Shown: positions 1-8,531 of the stretch, one piece after another
How the letters are laid out: the number at the start of each line of letters is the position of its first letter
Numbering within the stretch: the stretch's first letter is position 1
Assembly (NCBI GenBank): GCA_937896565.1
Contig: CALBOV010000309.1
Coordinates: forward strand, 1-33,826
Length of the DNA: 33,826 bases
DNA from: an uncultured Salinisphaerales bacterium
GTDB lineage: Bacteria > Pseudomonadota > Gammaproteobacteria > Nevskiales > OUC007
Reading direction: 5' to 3'
The notes under the pieces: model-generated
What the model saw: only the letters and a program-made list of their open reading frames with translations
What the model was told of the DNA's origin: nothing
Databases searched by the model: none
Program-made: the position numbers and the translations under genes

Positions 1-2
1 AA

Positions 3-290
3 CGGGTCGCCATCGCGCGCGCCGTGCTCAAGCGGCCGGGCATTCTGGTATTCGACGAGGCCACGAGTTCGCTGGACTCCGAATCGGAGCGTTCCGTGGT
101 GCAGGCGCTGAGGGAGGTGGCCGCGGACCGCACGACACTGGTGATAGCGCACCGGCTGTCCACCGTTGCCGACGCCGACCGGATCCTGGTGCTGGATGCT
201 GGTCGCGTGGTGGAATCCGGCGCGCACGCGGATCTGCTGGCGCGTGGCGGACGTTACGCCTCGCTGTGGCGACTGCAGCAGACGGACTGA
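3..290 (+). CDS. ABC transporter ATP-binding/permease protein, C-terminal fragment (Atm1/HMT-like exporter type)
   Basis: The gene enters from the left edge and its first full codon is at 3. What is visible is the last part of a nucleotide-binding domain: the tail of the signature helix (RVAIARAVL), Walker B with catalytic Glu ([12 protein letters not shown]), and the H-loop (VIAHRLSTV), followed by the usual short C-terminal helix. The spelling VAIARA rather than the common IAIARA, together with FDEATSSLD, is typical of half-size exporters of the Atm1/heavy-metal-tolerance group, in which membrane and ATPase domains are fused. The membrane domain lies outside the window, so substrate and exact subfamily cannot be told. 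The stop is TGA at 288-290. The next gene, pgl, converges on it with a 10-bp gap and no clear hairpin. Confidence 0.9.
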   Translation, partial: RVAIARAVLKRPGILVFDEATSSLDSESERSVVQALREVAADRTTLVIAHRLSTVADADRILVLDAGRVVESGAHADLLARGGRYASLWRLQQTD

Positions 291-300
291 GGCGCGGGTC

Positions 301-993
301 TCAGGGCGCCCAGTAGACCTGCAACCTGGGGCCCCGCTCGTAGATCACGGAGCGTACCGGCATCTCCTGGATATCACGGCCTGCGGCCGCCTGCTCGAAG
401 GTCTCGCGCTTGTCCTCGCCCTCGATGTGCAGGAACTGGTGCCGGGCGTTGTTGAGCGCAACCGGAGTCAGCGTCATGCGGGCCGTGGGCTGGCTGGGCG
501 GCCGCACGACCTCGCAGGCGTGTTCGCTGTCCAGCACGCCATGCAGTTCCGGGGCGTCCGGGAACAGCGAGGCAGTGTGACCATCCGTGCCCATCCCGAG
601 CACGACCACATCCAGCGGAAAACCGACCTCGGCGACGCGGGCCTCGCTGACCATCTGGCCGGACTCGGGCAACGAATGCCCCGTCTTGAGCGAGATCACA
701 TGGGCGTTGGCGGCCTCGTCGCGGGCGAGTTCGCGGCGAATCAGCCCGACATTGCTGGCGGGTTCGGATTCATCGACCCAGCGTTCGTCGGCCGGCAGCA
801 CGTGCACGCGCGACCAGTCCAGCGGCTGTGCCGCAAGCTTGCCGAACAGGCGGACCGGGGTGCGGCCGCCTGAGACGACCAGCGAGGCACGTTGTCGGGT
901 TTCGATGGCGTTCCGGAGTATGTCGGCGACGGTGTCGGCCAGCGATTGCGCCAGAGCATCCCTGTCGTCGAACGCAATCCAGTCATGGGCCAT
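301..993 (-). CDS. pgl: 6-phosphogluconolactonase (DevB/Pgl type)
   Basis: Hydrolyses 6-phosphogluconolactone to 6-phosphogluconate in the cytoplasm, the second step of the pentose phosphate and Entner-Doudoroff routes. The 230-residue product matches the bacterial family length (about 230-240) and carries the family landmarks: the substrate-binding SGGRTP loop near residue 40, ADERWV in the middle, and LGMGTDGHTASLFP with the conserved Asp/His. The ATG at 993 is chosen because GAGGAGG sits 6-7 nt upstream and the protein then starts just like relatives (MAHDWIAFDDRDALA). A longer open frame reaching 1155 lies wholly inside zwf and has no support. The gene overlaps the end of zwf by 11 bp on the same strand, so the two are probably translationally coupled. 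Confidence 0.95.
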   Translation of the reverse strand: MAHDWIAFDDRDALAQSLADTVADILRNAIETRQRASLVVSGGRTPVRLFGKLAAQPLDWSRVHVLPADERWVDESEPASNVGLIRRELARDEAANAHVISLKTGHSLPESGQMVSEARVAEVGFPLDVVVLGMGTDGHTASLFPDAPELHGVLDSEHACEVVRPPSQPTARMTLTPVALNNARHQFLHIEGEDKRETFEQAAAGRDIQEMPVRSVIYERGPRLQVYWAP

Positions 994-2461
994 CCTCGAC
1001 CTCCTCATGCCACGCGTATCCATCCCGGGCCAGCAGCGAAACGGCTGACGACGGGCCCCAGCTCCCCGCGTGGTAACCGCGCGGGTGCTCACCATCCTCG
1101 TGCCAGGCGGCCAGGATCGGATCGACCCAGCGCCAGGCAGCTTCCAGTTCATCATTGCGCATGAACAGCGTGAGGTTGCCGCGAATCACTTCCGTCAGCA
1201 AACGCTCGTAGGCATCCAGCGGCCGAACCTTGAACGTGCGGGCGAAATCCAGCCGCAGACTCACCGGTTTGAGCCGCATCGCCGGGCCGGGCCGCTTGGC
1301 CAGCACGCTGAGGCTGACGCCTTCGTCCGGCTGCAGGCGGATCACCAGCCGATTGGCCGGCAGATCGCCCAGGTCCTCGCCGAAGATGTTCAGCGGCACC
1401 GGGTGGAAGTTGATGACGATTTCCGCGCGGCGTTCCGCCAGGCGCTTGCCCGTGCGCAGGAAGAACGGCACGTCCGCCCAGCGCCAGGTGTCGATATGCG
1501 CCTTGATGACCGCGAAGGTCTCGGTGGTGCTGTGAGGCGCCACGCCGTCTTCCTCAAGATAGCCCGGCACCGACTGTCCGTTGATGACGCCGGCCCGGTA
1601 CTGGCCGCGCACGGTTTCCTTGATCGCCTCGTAGCCCTTGAGTGGCTTGAGTGCGCGCAGGACCTTCAGCTTTTCATCGCGCACCGCGTTCGGCTCGGTG
1701 GCGGTGGGTGGCTCCATCGCGACGATGCAGAGCAGCTGCAACAGATGATTCTGGATCATGTCGCGCATCGCGCCGGTGTGCTCGTAGTAGCCGGCCCGGC
1801 CTTCCAGGCCGACCTGCTCGGCCAGCGTGATCTGCACGTCGTTGATGTTGGTGCGGCGCCAGAGCGGCTCGAACAGCGCGTTGCCGAAGCGCAGCGCCAT
1901 CAGGTTCTGGACGGTTTCCTTGCCCAGGTAGTGGTCGATGCGAAAGATCTGGTCCTCGCGGAACACCGCGCCCACCCGCGTATTGATCTCGGTGGCGGAT
2001 TGCAGGTTCGTGCCCAGCGGTTTTTCCAGCACGACGCGCGAATGCGCGGTGTTGAGTCCGGCCTCGCCCAGTTTTTCGCAGATGCCGGCGAACAGCTTTG
2101 GCGATGTGGCCAGGAAGTAAACGCGGCAGCGGTCCGGGTCGCCTCGATTGAGCGTCTCCGCCAGCTCGGAGAAATCCTCGCTCGAGCTGGCGTCGACGCG
2201 CTGGTAGAACAGCCGCTCCAGAAACGCTCGCAGTGCGTCGTCGTCGAGGTCGGAATCGCGCACGTGACGTCGGCAGGCCTCCTCGGCGTGCTGACGAAAG
2301 GCGCTTTGTTCCATGTCCGAGCGGCCGGTGCCGATGATGCGGCTGCCGGCGACAATCTGTCCGTCGCGGTTGAGGTAGTAGAGCGCGGGAATCAGCTTGC
2401 GCGTCGCGAGATCACCCACGCCGCCAAAGATCACCATGTCGAATGTGTCGCCGCGCGTCAT
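983..2461 (-). CDS. zwf: Glucose-6-phosphate 1-dehydrogenase
   Basis: Oxidises glucose-6-phosphate to 6-phosphogluconolactone with NAD(P)+, the entry step to the Entner-Doudoroff and oxidative pentose phosphate pathways. The 492-residue length is normal. The N-terminal Rossmann motif is visible (FGGVGDLATRKLIPALYYL), as is the catalytic signature RIDHYLGKE with its His and Lys. Further family blocks include FLRTGKRL. The start ATG at 2461 follows AGGAGG 5 nt upstream; the reading frame remains open to 2689 but that extension runs through the shared promoter region. It is the first gene of a leftward zwf-pgl unit, divergent from edd-eda-ppc. No HexR-type site is recognisable between them. Confidence 0.97.
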   Translation of the reverse strand: MTRGDTFDMVIFGGVGDLATRKLIPALYYLNRDGQIVAGSRIIGTGRSDMEQSAFRQHAEEACRRHVRDSDLDDDALRAFLERLFYQRVDASSSEDFSELAETLNRGDPDRCRVYFLATSPKLFAGICEKLGEAGLNTAHSRVVLEKPLGTNLQSATEINTRVGAVFREDQIFRIDHYLGKETVQNLMALRFGNALFEPLWRRTNINDVQITLAEQVGLEGRAGYYEHTGAMRDMIQNHLLQLLCIVAMEPPTATEPNAVRDEKLKVLRALKPLKGYEAIKETVRGQYRAGVINGQSVPGYLEEDGVAPHSTTETFAVIKAHIDTWRWADVPFFLRTGKRLAERRAEIVINFHPVPLNIFGEDLGDLPANRLVIRLQPDEGVSLSVLAKRPGPAMRLKPVSLRLDFARTFKVRPLDAYERLLTEVIRGNLTLFMRNDELEAAWRWVDPILAAWHEDGEHPRGYHAGSWGPSSAVSLLARDGYAWHEEVEDGP

Positions 2462-2623
2462 AGCGCCTCCTGTCTCGCCGCCGATGCGTGATGCAGGCCG
2501 TCGGCGCACTGTTTGCATGATCCACGCCAAGGGCGCGTTGGCGCCGGGCGTCTCACCCGATTGAAACACAGCGGGGGGATGCTCACGTGACAACCCCCTG
2601 TGAGTGTGGTGTGGTTTGGGACC

Positions 2624-2656
2624 CGATTCCGGGACGATGCCATCGCGCCGGAATCG
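2624..2656. promoter_or_regulatory. Nested palindrome in the zwf/edd divergent control region
   Basis: The 231-bp gap between the zwf and edd starts contains a 33-bp near-symmetric element. The outer arms CGATTCCGG (2624-2632) and CCGGAATCG (2648-2656) match perfectly, and inner arms CGATG (2635-2639) and CATCG (2641-2645) flank a single central base. It lies 37-69 bp before the edd ATG, so it could be a repressor operator or a hairpin in the edd leader RNA. It bears no resemblance to the known HexR site. No convincing -35/-10 pair was found. The role is inferred from position and symmetry only. Confidence 0.5.
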
Positions 2657-2692
2657 ATCGGCATCGATCACCGGTGGAGCAAGGAGCAACGC

Positions 2693-4501
2693 ATGGTTGA
2701 ACCGCTACACCCGACCGTGGCGGAGGTGACGGCGCGCGTCGAGGAACGCAGTCGCGACTTGCGCGGGGGCTATCTGGAGCAGTTGGCCGCCGCCCGCGCA
2801 GGCGGCCGGACTCGCGGTCGGCTGTCCTGTACCAATCTGGCCCATGGCATGGCCGCGGCCGGTATCGATCAGCCGCCGCTGGCCGACATGAAATGGCCGA
2901 ATCTGGCCATCGTCTCCGCCTACAACGACATGCTGTCCGCGCATCAGCCGCTGGAACGGTTCCCCGCGCTGATCAAGGCTGCCGCGCGCGAGGTCACGGC
3001 CACCGCGCAGTTCGCCGGCGGCGTGCCGGCGATGTGCGATGGCGTGACCCAGGGTCAGCCGGGCATGGAGCTGAGCCTGCTCTCGCGTGACGTGATTGCC
3101 ATGGCGACGGCCATCGCGCTGTCGCATGACATGTTCGACGGCACGCTGGCGCTGGGCGTCTGCGACAAGATCGTGCCGGGGCTGGTGATCGGTGCGCTCA
3201 GCTACGGGCATTTGCCGACGGTCTTCGTCCCCGCCGGCCCGATGACCTCCGGTCTGGCGAACGACGAGAAATCCCGCATCCGCCAGCAGTTCGCGGAGGG
3301 CAAGATCGGCCGCGCGGAACTGCTGGATGCCGAATCGAGGGCTTACCACGGCCCCGGGACCTGCACCTTCTACGGCACCGCGAATTCCAACCAGATGCTG
3401 ATGGAGGTGATGGGCCTGCACCTGCCCGGCGCGGCCTTCGTGAACCCGAATACGCCGCTGCGTGATGCGCTGACCGCGGAGTCCGCCCGTCAGTGCGGCC
3501 GGTTGGCCCGCGATGGTGCCCCGGGCATCGGCGAGCTCCTGGATGCCCGTTCGTTCGTCAATGCGATCGTGGGGTTGCTCGCCACCGGTGGCTCGACGAA
3601 TCACACGCTGCACCTGGTGGCGATGGCGCGCGCGGCCGGCATTGTCGTGACCTGGGACGACTTCACCGACCTGTCGGCAGTGACACCGCTGTTGGCCCGG
3701 ATTTACCCGAATGGCAGCGCCGACGTGAATCATTTCCATGCCGCCGGTGGCATGGGCTTTCTGACGCGTGAGCTGCTGCGTGGCGGATTGCTCAACGGTG
3801 CGGCGGGTTCGATCTACGGACAATCGCTGGCCGATTACACCTGCGAGCCGCATCTGAGTTCCGACGGCCGGGTGGAATGGGTCGAGGCGCCACAGCGCAG
3901 CGGTGACGAAGCCGTGCTGCGGCCGCTGGACAACCCGTTCGCGGCATCCGGCGGCTTGCGCGTGCTCGACGGCAATCTGGGCCGCGCGGTCATCAAGGTG
4001 TCCGCGGTCAAGCCGGAGCACCGCGTGGTCGAGGCGCCGGCGATGGTGTTCGACGACCAGCAGTCGCTGATCGACGCCTTCCAGGCCGGGCGCATGAACC
4101 ATGACCTGGTCGCCGTCGTGCGCGGGCAGGGTCCCAAGGCCAACGGCATGCCGGAGTTGCACAAGCTCACGCCGCAGCTGGGCGTGCTGCAGGACCGCGG
4201 CCACGCCGTGGCGCTGGTGACCGACGGACGCATGTCCGGGGCATCCGGCAAGGTGCCGGCGGCGATCCATGTCACCCCCGAGGTGGCGGACGGCGGGCCG
4301 CTGGGCAAGGTTCGCGATGGCGACATGATTCGCGTCGATGCCGAGACCGGCGTGCTGGAAGCGAAGGTCTCGTCGGCGGTCTGGGACATGCGGGAGGTGG
4401 CGCCGGTGCAGACCGGGGCCATCGGTTATGGTCGCGAGCTGTTTGCCGCGCTGCGTGCGGCAAACAATGGCGCCGAGGCTGGTGCCGCCAGCCTGTTCTG
4501 A
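2693..4501 (+). CDS. edd: Phosphogluconate dehydratase
   Basis: Dehydrates 6-phosphogluconate to 2-keto-3-deoxy-6-phosphogluconate (KDPG), the committing Entner-Doudoroff step. The 602-residue product matches E. coli Edd (603) throughout. Shared blocks include [11 protein letters not shown]-type (here [17 protein letters not shown]), [59 protein letters not shown] and [16 protein letters not shown]. The cysteines in the CDG, VCDK and GTC motifs are the expected ligands of the oxygen-sensitive iron-sulfur cluster of the IlvD/Edd family. Start ATG 2693 has AAGGAG 6-7 nt upstream; the frame is open further up but runs through the palindrome. It is the first gene of an edd-eda-ppc unit, with 14 bp to eda. 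Confidence 0.97.
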   Translation: MVEPLHPTVAEVTARVEERSRDLRGGYLEQLAAARAGGRTRGRLSCTNLAHGMAAAGIDQPPLADMKWPNLAIVSAYNDMLSAHQPLERFPALIKAAAREVTATAQFAGGVPAMCDGVTQGQPGMELSLLSRDVIAMATAIALSHDMFDGTLALGVCDKIVPGLVIGALSYGHLPTVFVPAGPMTSGLANDEKSRIRQQFAEGKIGRAELLDAESRAYHGPGTCTFYGTANSNQMLMEVMGLHLPGAAFVNPNTPLRDALTAESARQCGRLARDGAPGIGELLDARSFVNAIVGLLATGGSTNHTLHLVAMARAAGIVVTWDDFTDLSAVTPLLARIYPNGSADVNHFHAAGGMGFLTRELLRGGLLNGAAGSIYGQSLADYTCEPHLSSDGRVEWVEAPQRSGDEAVLRPLDNPFAASGGLRVLDGNLGRAVIKVSAVKPEHRVVEAPAMVFDDQQSLIDAFQAGRMNHDLVAVVRGQGPKANGMPELHKLTPQLGVLQDRGHAVALVTDGRMSGASGKVPAAIHVTPEVADGGPLGKVRDGDMIRVDAETGVLEAKVSSAVWDMREVAPVQTGAIGYGRELFAALRAANNGAEAGAASLF

Positions 4502-4515
4502 GCGAGGGACGCGCG

Positions 4516-5223
4516 ATGACATTGAAGGAACTGCTTTACAGCTCGCCGGTGATCCCGGTGCTGGTGATCGATTCGCTGGATGACGCCGTGCCTCTGGCCC
4601 GTGCGCTGGTCCGCGGCGGGCTGCCGAATCTGGAGATCACCTTGCGCACCGACGTGGCGCTGGAGGCGGTCAGAAAGATTGCCCGCGAGGTTCCGGATGC
4701 GCAGGTGGGTGTCGGCACGGTGCGCACGGTCGACGACATCCGGAGGGCCTGGGATGTCGGCGCCACGTTCGCCGTGTCGCCCGGGCTGACGCCGGCACTG
4801 CTCGACCTGGAGCATTCCATCCCGCTGCTGCCGGGGGCGATGACCCCGACCGAAATCATGACCGCGTTCGACGCCGGATTTCGCTGCCTGAAGCTGTTTC
4901 CCGCGTCCTTCGCCGGTGGCGCCGATTTCCTCCGCGCGATCGCCGGCCCGCTGCCGGATGTCACCTTTTGCCCCACCGGCGGCATCCGCGAGGATGATCT
5001 GCTTCGCTATCTGTCGATGCCCAACGTGGCCTGCGTCGGCGGCACCTGGATCACGCCCAAGGATGCCGTGGCGCGCAAGGACTGGGACATGATCGAGACG
5101 CTGGCGCGCCGCGCCGTCGCGATTGCCAACGAACAGCCCACCGCCGCCGGCCGCTCGGGTTCGGCCGCGCCCGAGGCCGGGGAGGAAGACCCCGGCGCCG
5201 CACTGGAGAGTCTGCGTTCATGA
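4516..5223 (+). CDS. eda: KDPG aldolase (2-keto-3-deoxy-6-phosphogluconate aldolase)
   Basis: Class I aldolase that splits KDPG into pyruvate and glyceraldehyde-3-phosphate. The Schiff-base lysine is Lys126 in FRCLKLFPA, the general-base Glu40 lies in LEITLRT, and the phosphate loop is PTGGI. The core corresponds to E. coli Eda (213 residues). The 235-residue product adds a tail of about 25 residues rich in Gly, Ala, Ser and Glu that looks disordered and has no known role. The start is supported by GAGGGA 7-9 nt upstream. The TGA stop overlaps the ppc ATG (ATGA, 5220-5223), so ppc translation probably depends on ribosomes finishing eda. Confidence 0.96.
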   Translation: MTLKELLYSSPVIPVLVIDSLDDAVPLARALVRGGLPNLEITLRTDVALEAVRKIAREVPDAQVGVGTVRTVDDIRRAWDVGATFAVSPGLTPALLDLEHSIPLLPGAMTPTEIMTAFDAGFRCLKLFPASFAGGADFLRAIAGPLPDVTFCPTGGIREDDLLRYLSMPNVACVGGTWITPKDAVARKDWDMIETLARRAVAIANEQPTAAGRSGSAAPEAGEEDPGAALESLRS

Positions 5224-7979
5224 ACGACCTGTCACTGGATCCCGAGGACTTCGCGCTCCGCGCCCGCGTCAAGCTGCTGGGCAAGCTGCTGGGCCAGGTG
5301 ATCGCCGAACATGCCCGCCCGGGTGTGTTCGAGGTGGTCGAGGAATTGCGCACCGGGTTTATCGCGCTGCGCAACGGCGAGGTGGATCACGCCGCGCCGC
5401 TGGACTCGCTGATCCGCTCGCTGGATGCGGAAACCCTGATGCAGGTGGTTCGCGCGTTCACGATCTACTTCCAGCTCGTCAACATTGCCGATGAGCTCTA
5501 TCAGCACCGGGGGCGCCGGCGTCAGGTGGCCCAGGGTGGGCGGCTGTGGGTCGGGTCGTTCGACGAGTCGCTGGCGACCGCCGTGGAATCCGGGCTGGAT
5601 GCCGTCGCCGTGTCCAGCATGCTGGGGAGAATGCGCTACAACCCGGTGTTTACCGCGCATCCCACGGAGGCGAAGAGCCGGACCGTGATGGAGGCGCTGC
5701 GCCGGATCTTCGTGCTCAACGAACAGCTGGAGGAGGGTGAGAAGCCCGAGGTGATCGAGGCCATCGGGCGCGAGATCCAGACCTTGTGGAAGACCGAGGA
5801 ACTGCGTGGCCAGCGGCCCACGGCCGAGGACGAGATCCGCAACACGCTGCACTACTTCCACCAGTCGATCATCAAGGCCGTGCCGGTGCTGAGCCGGAAC
5901 CTGGAGCGCGCGCTGGGCCGGTCCTACGACCAGACCATTCGCTTTCCGCCGTTCCTGCGCTTTGGCTCCTGGGTGGGCGGCGATCGCGACGGTAACCCGT
6001 TCGTGACCGTCAACACGTCCTGGTACGCGCTGCGCATGCAGATCCGCGAGGTGCTGTCCTACTACCTGCGCGAGACGGATTTGCTGGCTGACGAGCTGTC
6101 CCACTCACGCCGCTGGTGCATGCCCACGCCGGCGTTCGAGGAATCGCTGGCCGAGGACGAGGCCGAGTATCTGAATCGCACCGGCGCCTTGCCGGAACGC
6201 TTTGCGCAGGAGCCCTATCGCCGCAAGCTGTATCTGATGCGTGAGCGGCTGGAGGCCATGGTCGGGCAGATCCAGGTCGAACTGGAGAATCGTGCCCAGC
6301 GCTCGCGTCGCGCCTCCGGTGGCTATGCGGTGGCGGCGGATTTCGTGGCCGATCTCAAGCTGATCCACGCCTCGCTTTGCAGCCATGGTGACGCCAACAT
6401 CGCCGACCGCCGGCTCAAGGACCTGATCTTCGCCGCCGAGGTGTTCGGCTTTTCCCTGGCGCGGCTGGACGTTCGTCAGGAATCGCCGCGGCATGAAGAG
6501 GCGATCGCCGATCTGCTGCGCGAGACCGGTCGCTGCGATGACTACGCGGCGCTGGACGAGGATGCGCGGATGGAACTGCTGGCATCGGTGATCCGCAATC
6601 CGCCGTCCCCACCGCCCATGGAGTTCTTCAGCGACTCGGTGCGCCACGTGCTCTCTCCGGTGCAGATGATGGCGGAGGCGCAGAACGTCTTCGGCGAGGA
6701 GACCTTTGGTGCCTACGTGATTTCCATGGCGCATACGGCCAGCGATGTCATGGAGGTGCTGGCGCTGGGCTCGGTCTACGGACTGACGGGCTACCGCAAG
6801 GAGGGCGCTGTGTGCCGCATGCGCATCTCCCCGCTGTTCGAGACCATCGAGGACCTGGCGCATATCCGCCCGGTGATGCAGGTGTTGCTGGCCGATCCGG
6901 TGTACCGGGAGATGCTCGATGCCTCCGGCGGTGATCAGGAAGTGATGCTGGGTTACTCCGATTCCTGCAAGGACGGCGGCATCCTGGCGTCGAGCTGGAA
7001 TCTCTACAACGCCCAGCGCGAAGTGACGCAGCTGTGTCGCGAGCAGGGGGTGGGCTGTCTGCTGTTCCATGGTCGCGGTGGCACCGTGGGGCGCGGCGGC
7101 GGTCCCACCCACGCGTCGATTCTGGCGCAGCCGCCCGGCACGGTGAACGGACGCATCAAGTTCACCGAACAGGGCGAGATGATCTTCTACCGCTACAACA
7201 ACCTGGAAACGGCGGTCTACGAGCTCACCGTTGGTGTCTCGGCGTTGATCAAGCATGCGCTCAATGAGGACGACGCGCCGCAGGCCTACCTGGAGACCAT
7301 GGCCAAGCTCGCCGGTGACGGCGAGGCCTGGTACCGCGAGATCACCGAACACACCGAGGGCTTTTTCGACTATTTCTACGATGCCACGCCTGTCGCCGAC
7401 ATTGGCTCGCTGAACATCGGGTCACGGCCCAGTCACCGCAAGAAGGCGGAGCGGGGCAAGTACTCGATTCGCGCCATTCCCTGGGTGTTTGCCTGGGCTC
7501 AGTCGCGGCACACGCTACCGGCCTGGCTGGGTGTTGGCACGGCGCTGGAGACCTTCCAGCGAGAGGTGCCAGATGCCACCGAGCAGTTGCAGGAAATGGC
7601 CAGGCGCTGGCCGTATTTCGCGAATTTCCTCAACAACACGCAGATGTCTCTGACCAAGGCGGACATGGACATTGCACGCCGCTATGCCGATCTGGCGCCG
7701 GACCGCGAACGCGCGGATTCGATCTTCGGCGTGATCTGCGAGGAGTACGAGCGCGCCAGGCGGGAGATTCTGCGCATCACCGGGCAGGATCATCTGCTGG
7801 GTGAGGACCCGGCCCTGGCGCGGTCGCTGGAACGTCGGCGGCCGTATCTGGATCCGCTCAACGCCATCCAGACCCTGTTGATCGAGCGCTGTCGTGAACG
7901 CCCCGGCGAAGCGGTTTGGAAAGAAGCGCTGCTGCGATCAATCAACGGCATTGCGGCCGGGATGCGCAACACGGGTTAG
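5220..7979 (+). CDS. ppc: Phosphoenolpyruvate carboxylase
   Basis: Carboxylates PEP to oxaloacetate with bicarbonate, refilling the citric acid cycle. At 919 residues it is slightly longer than E. coli Ppc (883). Visible signatures are the catalytic His147 in FTAHPTEAKSR, the bicarbonate/PEP site GGDRDGNPFVT, GYSDSCKDGG, the glycine-rich loop FHGRGGTVGRGGGPTHAS, TEQGEMI, NIGSRPSHRK, RAIPWVFAWAQ and the invariant end AGMRNTG. The start is the ATGA overlap with eda. Placing ppc last in an Entner-Doudoroff operon is uncommon: it would match oxaloacetate supply to sugar-acid flux. A terminator-like hairpin follows at 8013-8044. The protein is presumably allosterically regulated like relatives, but effector residues were not checked. 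Confidence 0.98.
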   Translation: MNDLSLDPEDFALRARVKLLGKLLGQVIAEHARPGVFEVVEELRTGFIALRNGEVDHAAPLDSLIRSLDAETLMQVVRAFTIYFQLVNIADELYQHRGRRRQVAQGGRLWVGSFDESLATAVESGLDAVAVSSMLGRMRYNPVFTAHPTEAKSRTVMEALRRIFVLNEQLEEGEKPEVIEAIGREIQTLWKTEELRGQRPTAEDEIRNTLHYFHQSIIKAVPVLSRNLERALGRSYDQTIRFPPFLRFGSWVGGDRDGNPFVTVNTSWYALRMQIREVLSYYLRETDLLADELSHSRRWCMPTPAFEESLAEDEAEYLNRTGALPERFAQEPYRRKLYLMRERLEAMVGQIQVELENRAQRSRRASGGYAVAADFVADLKLIHASLCSHGDANIADRRLKDLIFAAEVFGFSLARLDVRQESPRHEEAIADLLRETGRCDDYAALDEDARMELLASVIRNPPSPPPMEFFSDSVRHVLSPVQMMAEAQNVFGEETFGAYVISMAHTASDVMEVLALGSVYGLTGYRKEGAVCRMRISPLFETIEDLAHIRPVMQVLLADPVYREMLDASGGDQEVMLGYSDSCKDGGILASSWNLYNAQREVTQLCREQGVGCLLFHGRGGTVGRGGGPTHASILAQPPGTVNGRIKFTEQGEMIFYRYNNLETAVYELTVGVSALIKHALNEDDAPQAYLETMAKLAGDGEAWYREITEHTEGFFDYFYDATPVADIGSLNIGSRPSHRKKAERGKYSIRAIPWVFAWAQSRHTLPAWLGVGTALETFQREVPDATEQLQEMARRWPYFANFLNNTQMSLTKADMDIARRYADLAPDRERADSIFGVICEEYERARREILRITGQDHLLGEDPALARSLERRRPYLDPLNAIQTLLIERCRERPGEAVWKEALLRSINGIAAGMRNTG

Positions 7980-8012
7980 GCGCTTTTGACGGCTGTCCCG
8001 GACATGTCAGCG

Positions 8013-8044
8013 GGCCAGCCGGTGATGTCGGCGGGGCGTTTTTT
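8013..8044 (+). terminator. Probable intrinsic terminator of edd-eda-ppc
   Basis: About 35 nt after the ppc stop, CCAGCCG and CGGCGGG form a stem with a single A-G mismatch around loop GTGATGT. A run of six T follows at 8039-8044. The stem is imperfect, so termination may be partial; a much stronger terminator lies 200 nt further on. Confidence 0.55.
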
Positions 8045-8141
8045 CTGGCGAACGGTCCGCGCTGACGGGACGTCGATGGGCATTGTTGCCCAAAAATGAC
8101 ATAAGTCGATGGCGATGTCCGGATTTTCGGCCATCTTTCGT

Positions 8142-8147
8142 TTTAAT
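8142..8147 (+). promoter_or_regulatory. Possible -10 element of the small RNA candidate
   Basis: TTTAAT lies six bases before G8153, the first base of a perfect stem that begins the small RNA candidate. No good -35 hexamer is found 16-18 bp upstream, so the promoter would be weak or need an activator. The assignment rests mainly on its position relative to the RNA structure. Confidence 0.35.
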
Positions 8148-8152
8148 GCATT

Positions 8153-8271
8153 GACGCGTGTGGTTCCCAGAGGTCCTCCGGTCTCTGACACGCGTCGGGA
8201 CGTGCGGGGATTGCCTTGGTGATCCTCGTTCCCCTGATTCCGGCGGTGGTGGCGACCACCGCCGGTTTTTT
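8153..8271 (+). ncRNA. Candidate small RNA downstream of ppc
   Basis: This non-coding stretch has the layout of a free-standing bacterial small RNA of about 119 nt. Stem-loop 1 pairs GACGCGTGT (8153-8161) with ACACGCGTC (8188-8196), with an inner stem CAGAG/CTCTG (8168-8172, 8183-8187) and a pyrimidine-rich loop. Stem-loop 2 pairs GCGGGGAT (8204-8211) with ATCCTCGT (8222-8229), including two G-U pairs. A single-stranded TCCCCTGATT linker leads to an 11-bp terminator hairpin ending in six T. It is not recognisable as 6S, 4.5S, tmRNA or RNase P RNA. It could instead be a structured 3' end of the ppc message if the first terminator leaks. No protein frame with a ribosome site fits here. Confidence 0.55.
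8240..8271 (+). terminator. Strong Rho-independent terminator
   Basis: A perfect 11-bp stem, CCGGCGGTGGT (8240-8250) with ACCACCGCCGG (8255-8265), has loop GGCG and is followed directly by six T (8266-8271). It works only in the rightward direction. It is the end of either the small RNA candidate or of ppc read-through. Confidence 0.9.
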
Positions 8272-8531
8272 GAATCGGCGGTTTGTCCTTTCGGCGCCGT
8301 TGCCCGTCGCAGATGCCTGCAAGCGATCAAAGGTCGTTTCGGCAGGACGGGCGGGGCGGGATGCATCGCCTGGATGCGATGAACTTCTCGAAATGTTGAC
8401 CCGTCATCCTTTACTCTAAGCGTCGTTCGACAGCCGCTGAACAATGGTTGGCGGCCACAGGTCGAACCCCCTCGAAAACCTGACCCGGCAGGGTCTTCAA
8501 CGGCTTCGCTTCCGCGGGGCGGGATTGCGTA
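8272..8531. other. Non-coding leader before the exported beta-barrel protein
   Basis: There is no gene in this 260-bp stretch. The only possible signal is GAACTT at 8381-8386 followed 17 bp later by TCATC (8404-8408), which loosely resembles an envelope-stress (sigma-E type) promoter upstream of the exported protein gene. TTGACC at 8396-8401 lacks a matching -10. No strong terminator, repeat or riboswitch was seen. Confidence 0.3.

Noticed and set aside
1070-2491. 473-codon rightward open frame opposite zwf
   Set aside because: It is the complementary strand of the well-supported zwf gene. Long antisense frames are expected in GC-rich genes, and the translation has no recognisable domain.
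2705-4522. 605-codon leftward frame opposite edd
   Set aside because: Shadow of edd; translation is rich in His, Arg and Gln without any domain, typical of an antisense frame.
8082-8100. GGGC/GCCC hairpin followed by five A
   Set aside because: The stem is only 4 bp, and neither strand has a T-run after it, so it is not a terminator.
7976-8191. 71-codon leftward frame over the region after ppc
   Set aside because: No ribosome site or family resemblance; it lies across the ppc terminator and the small RNA stem, which explain the region better.
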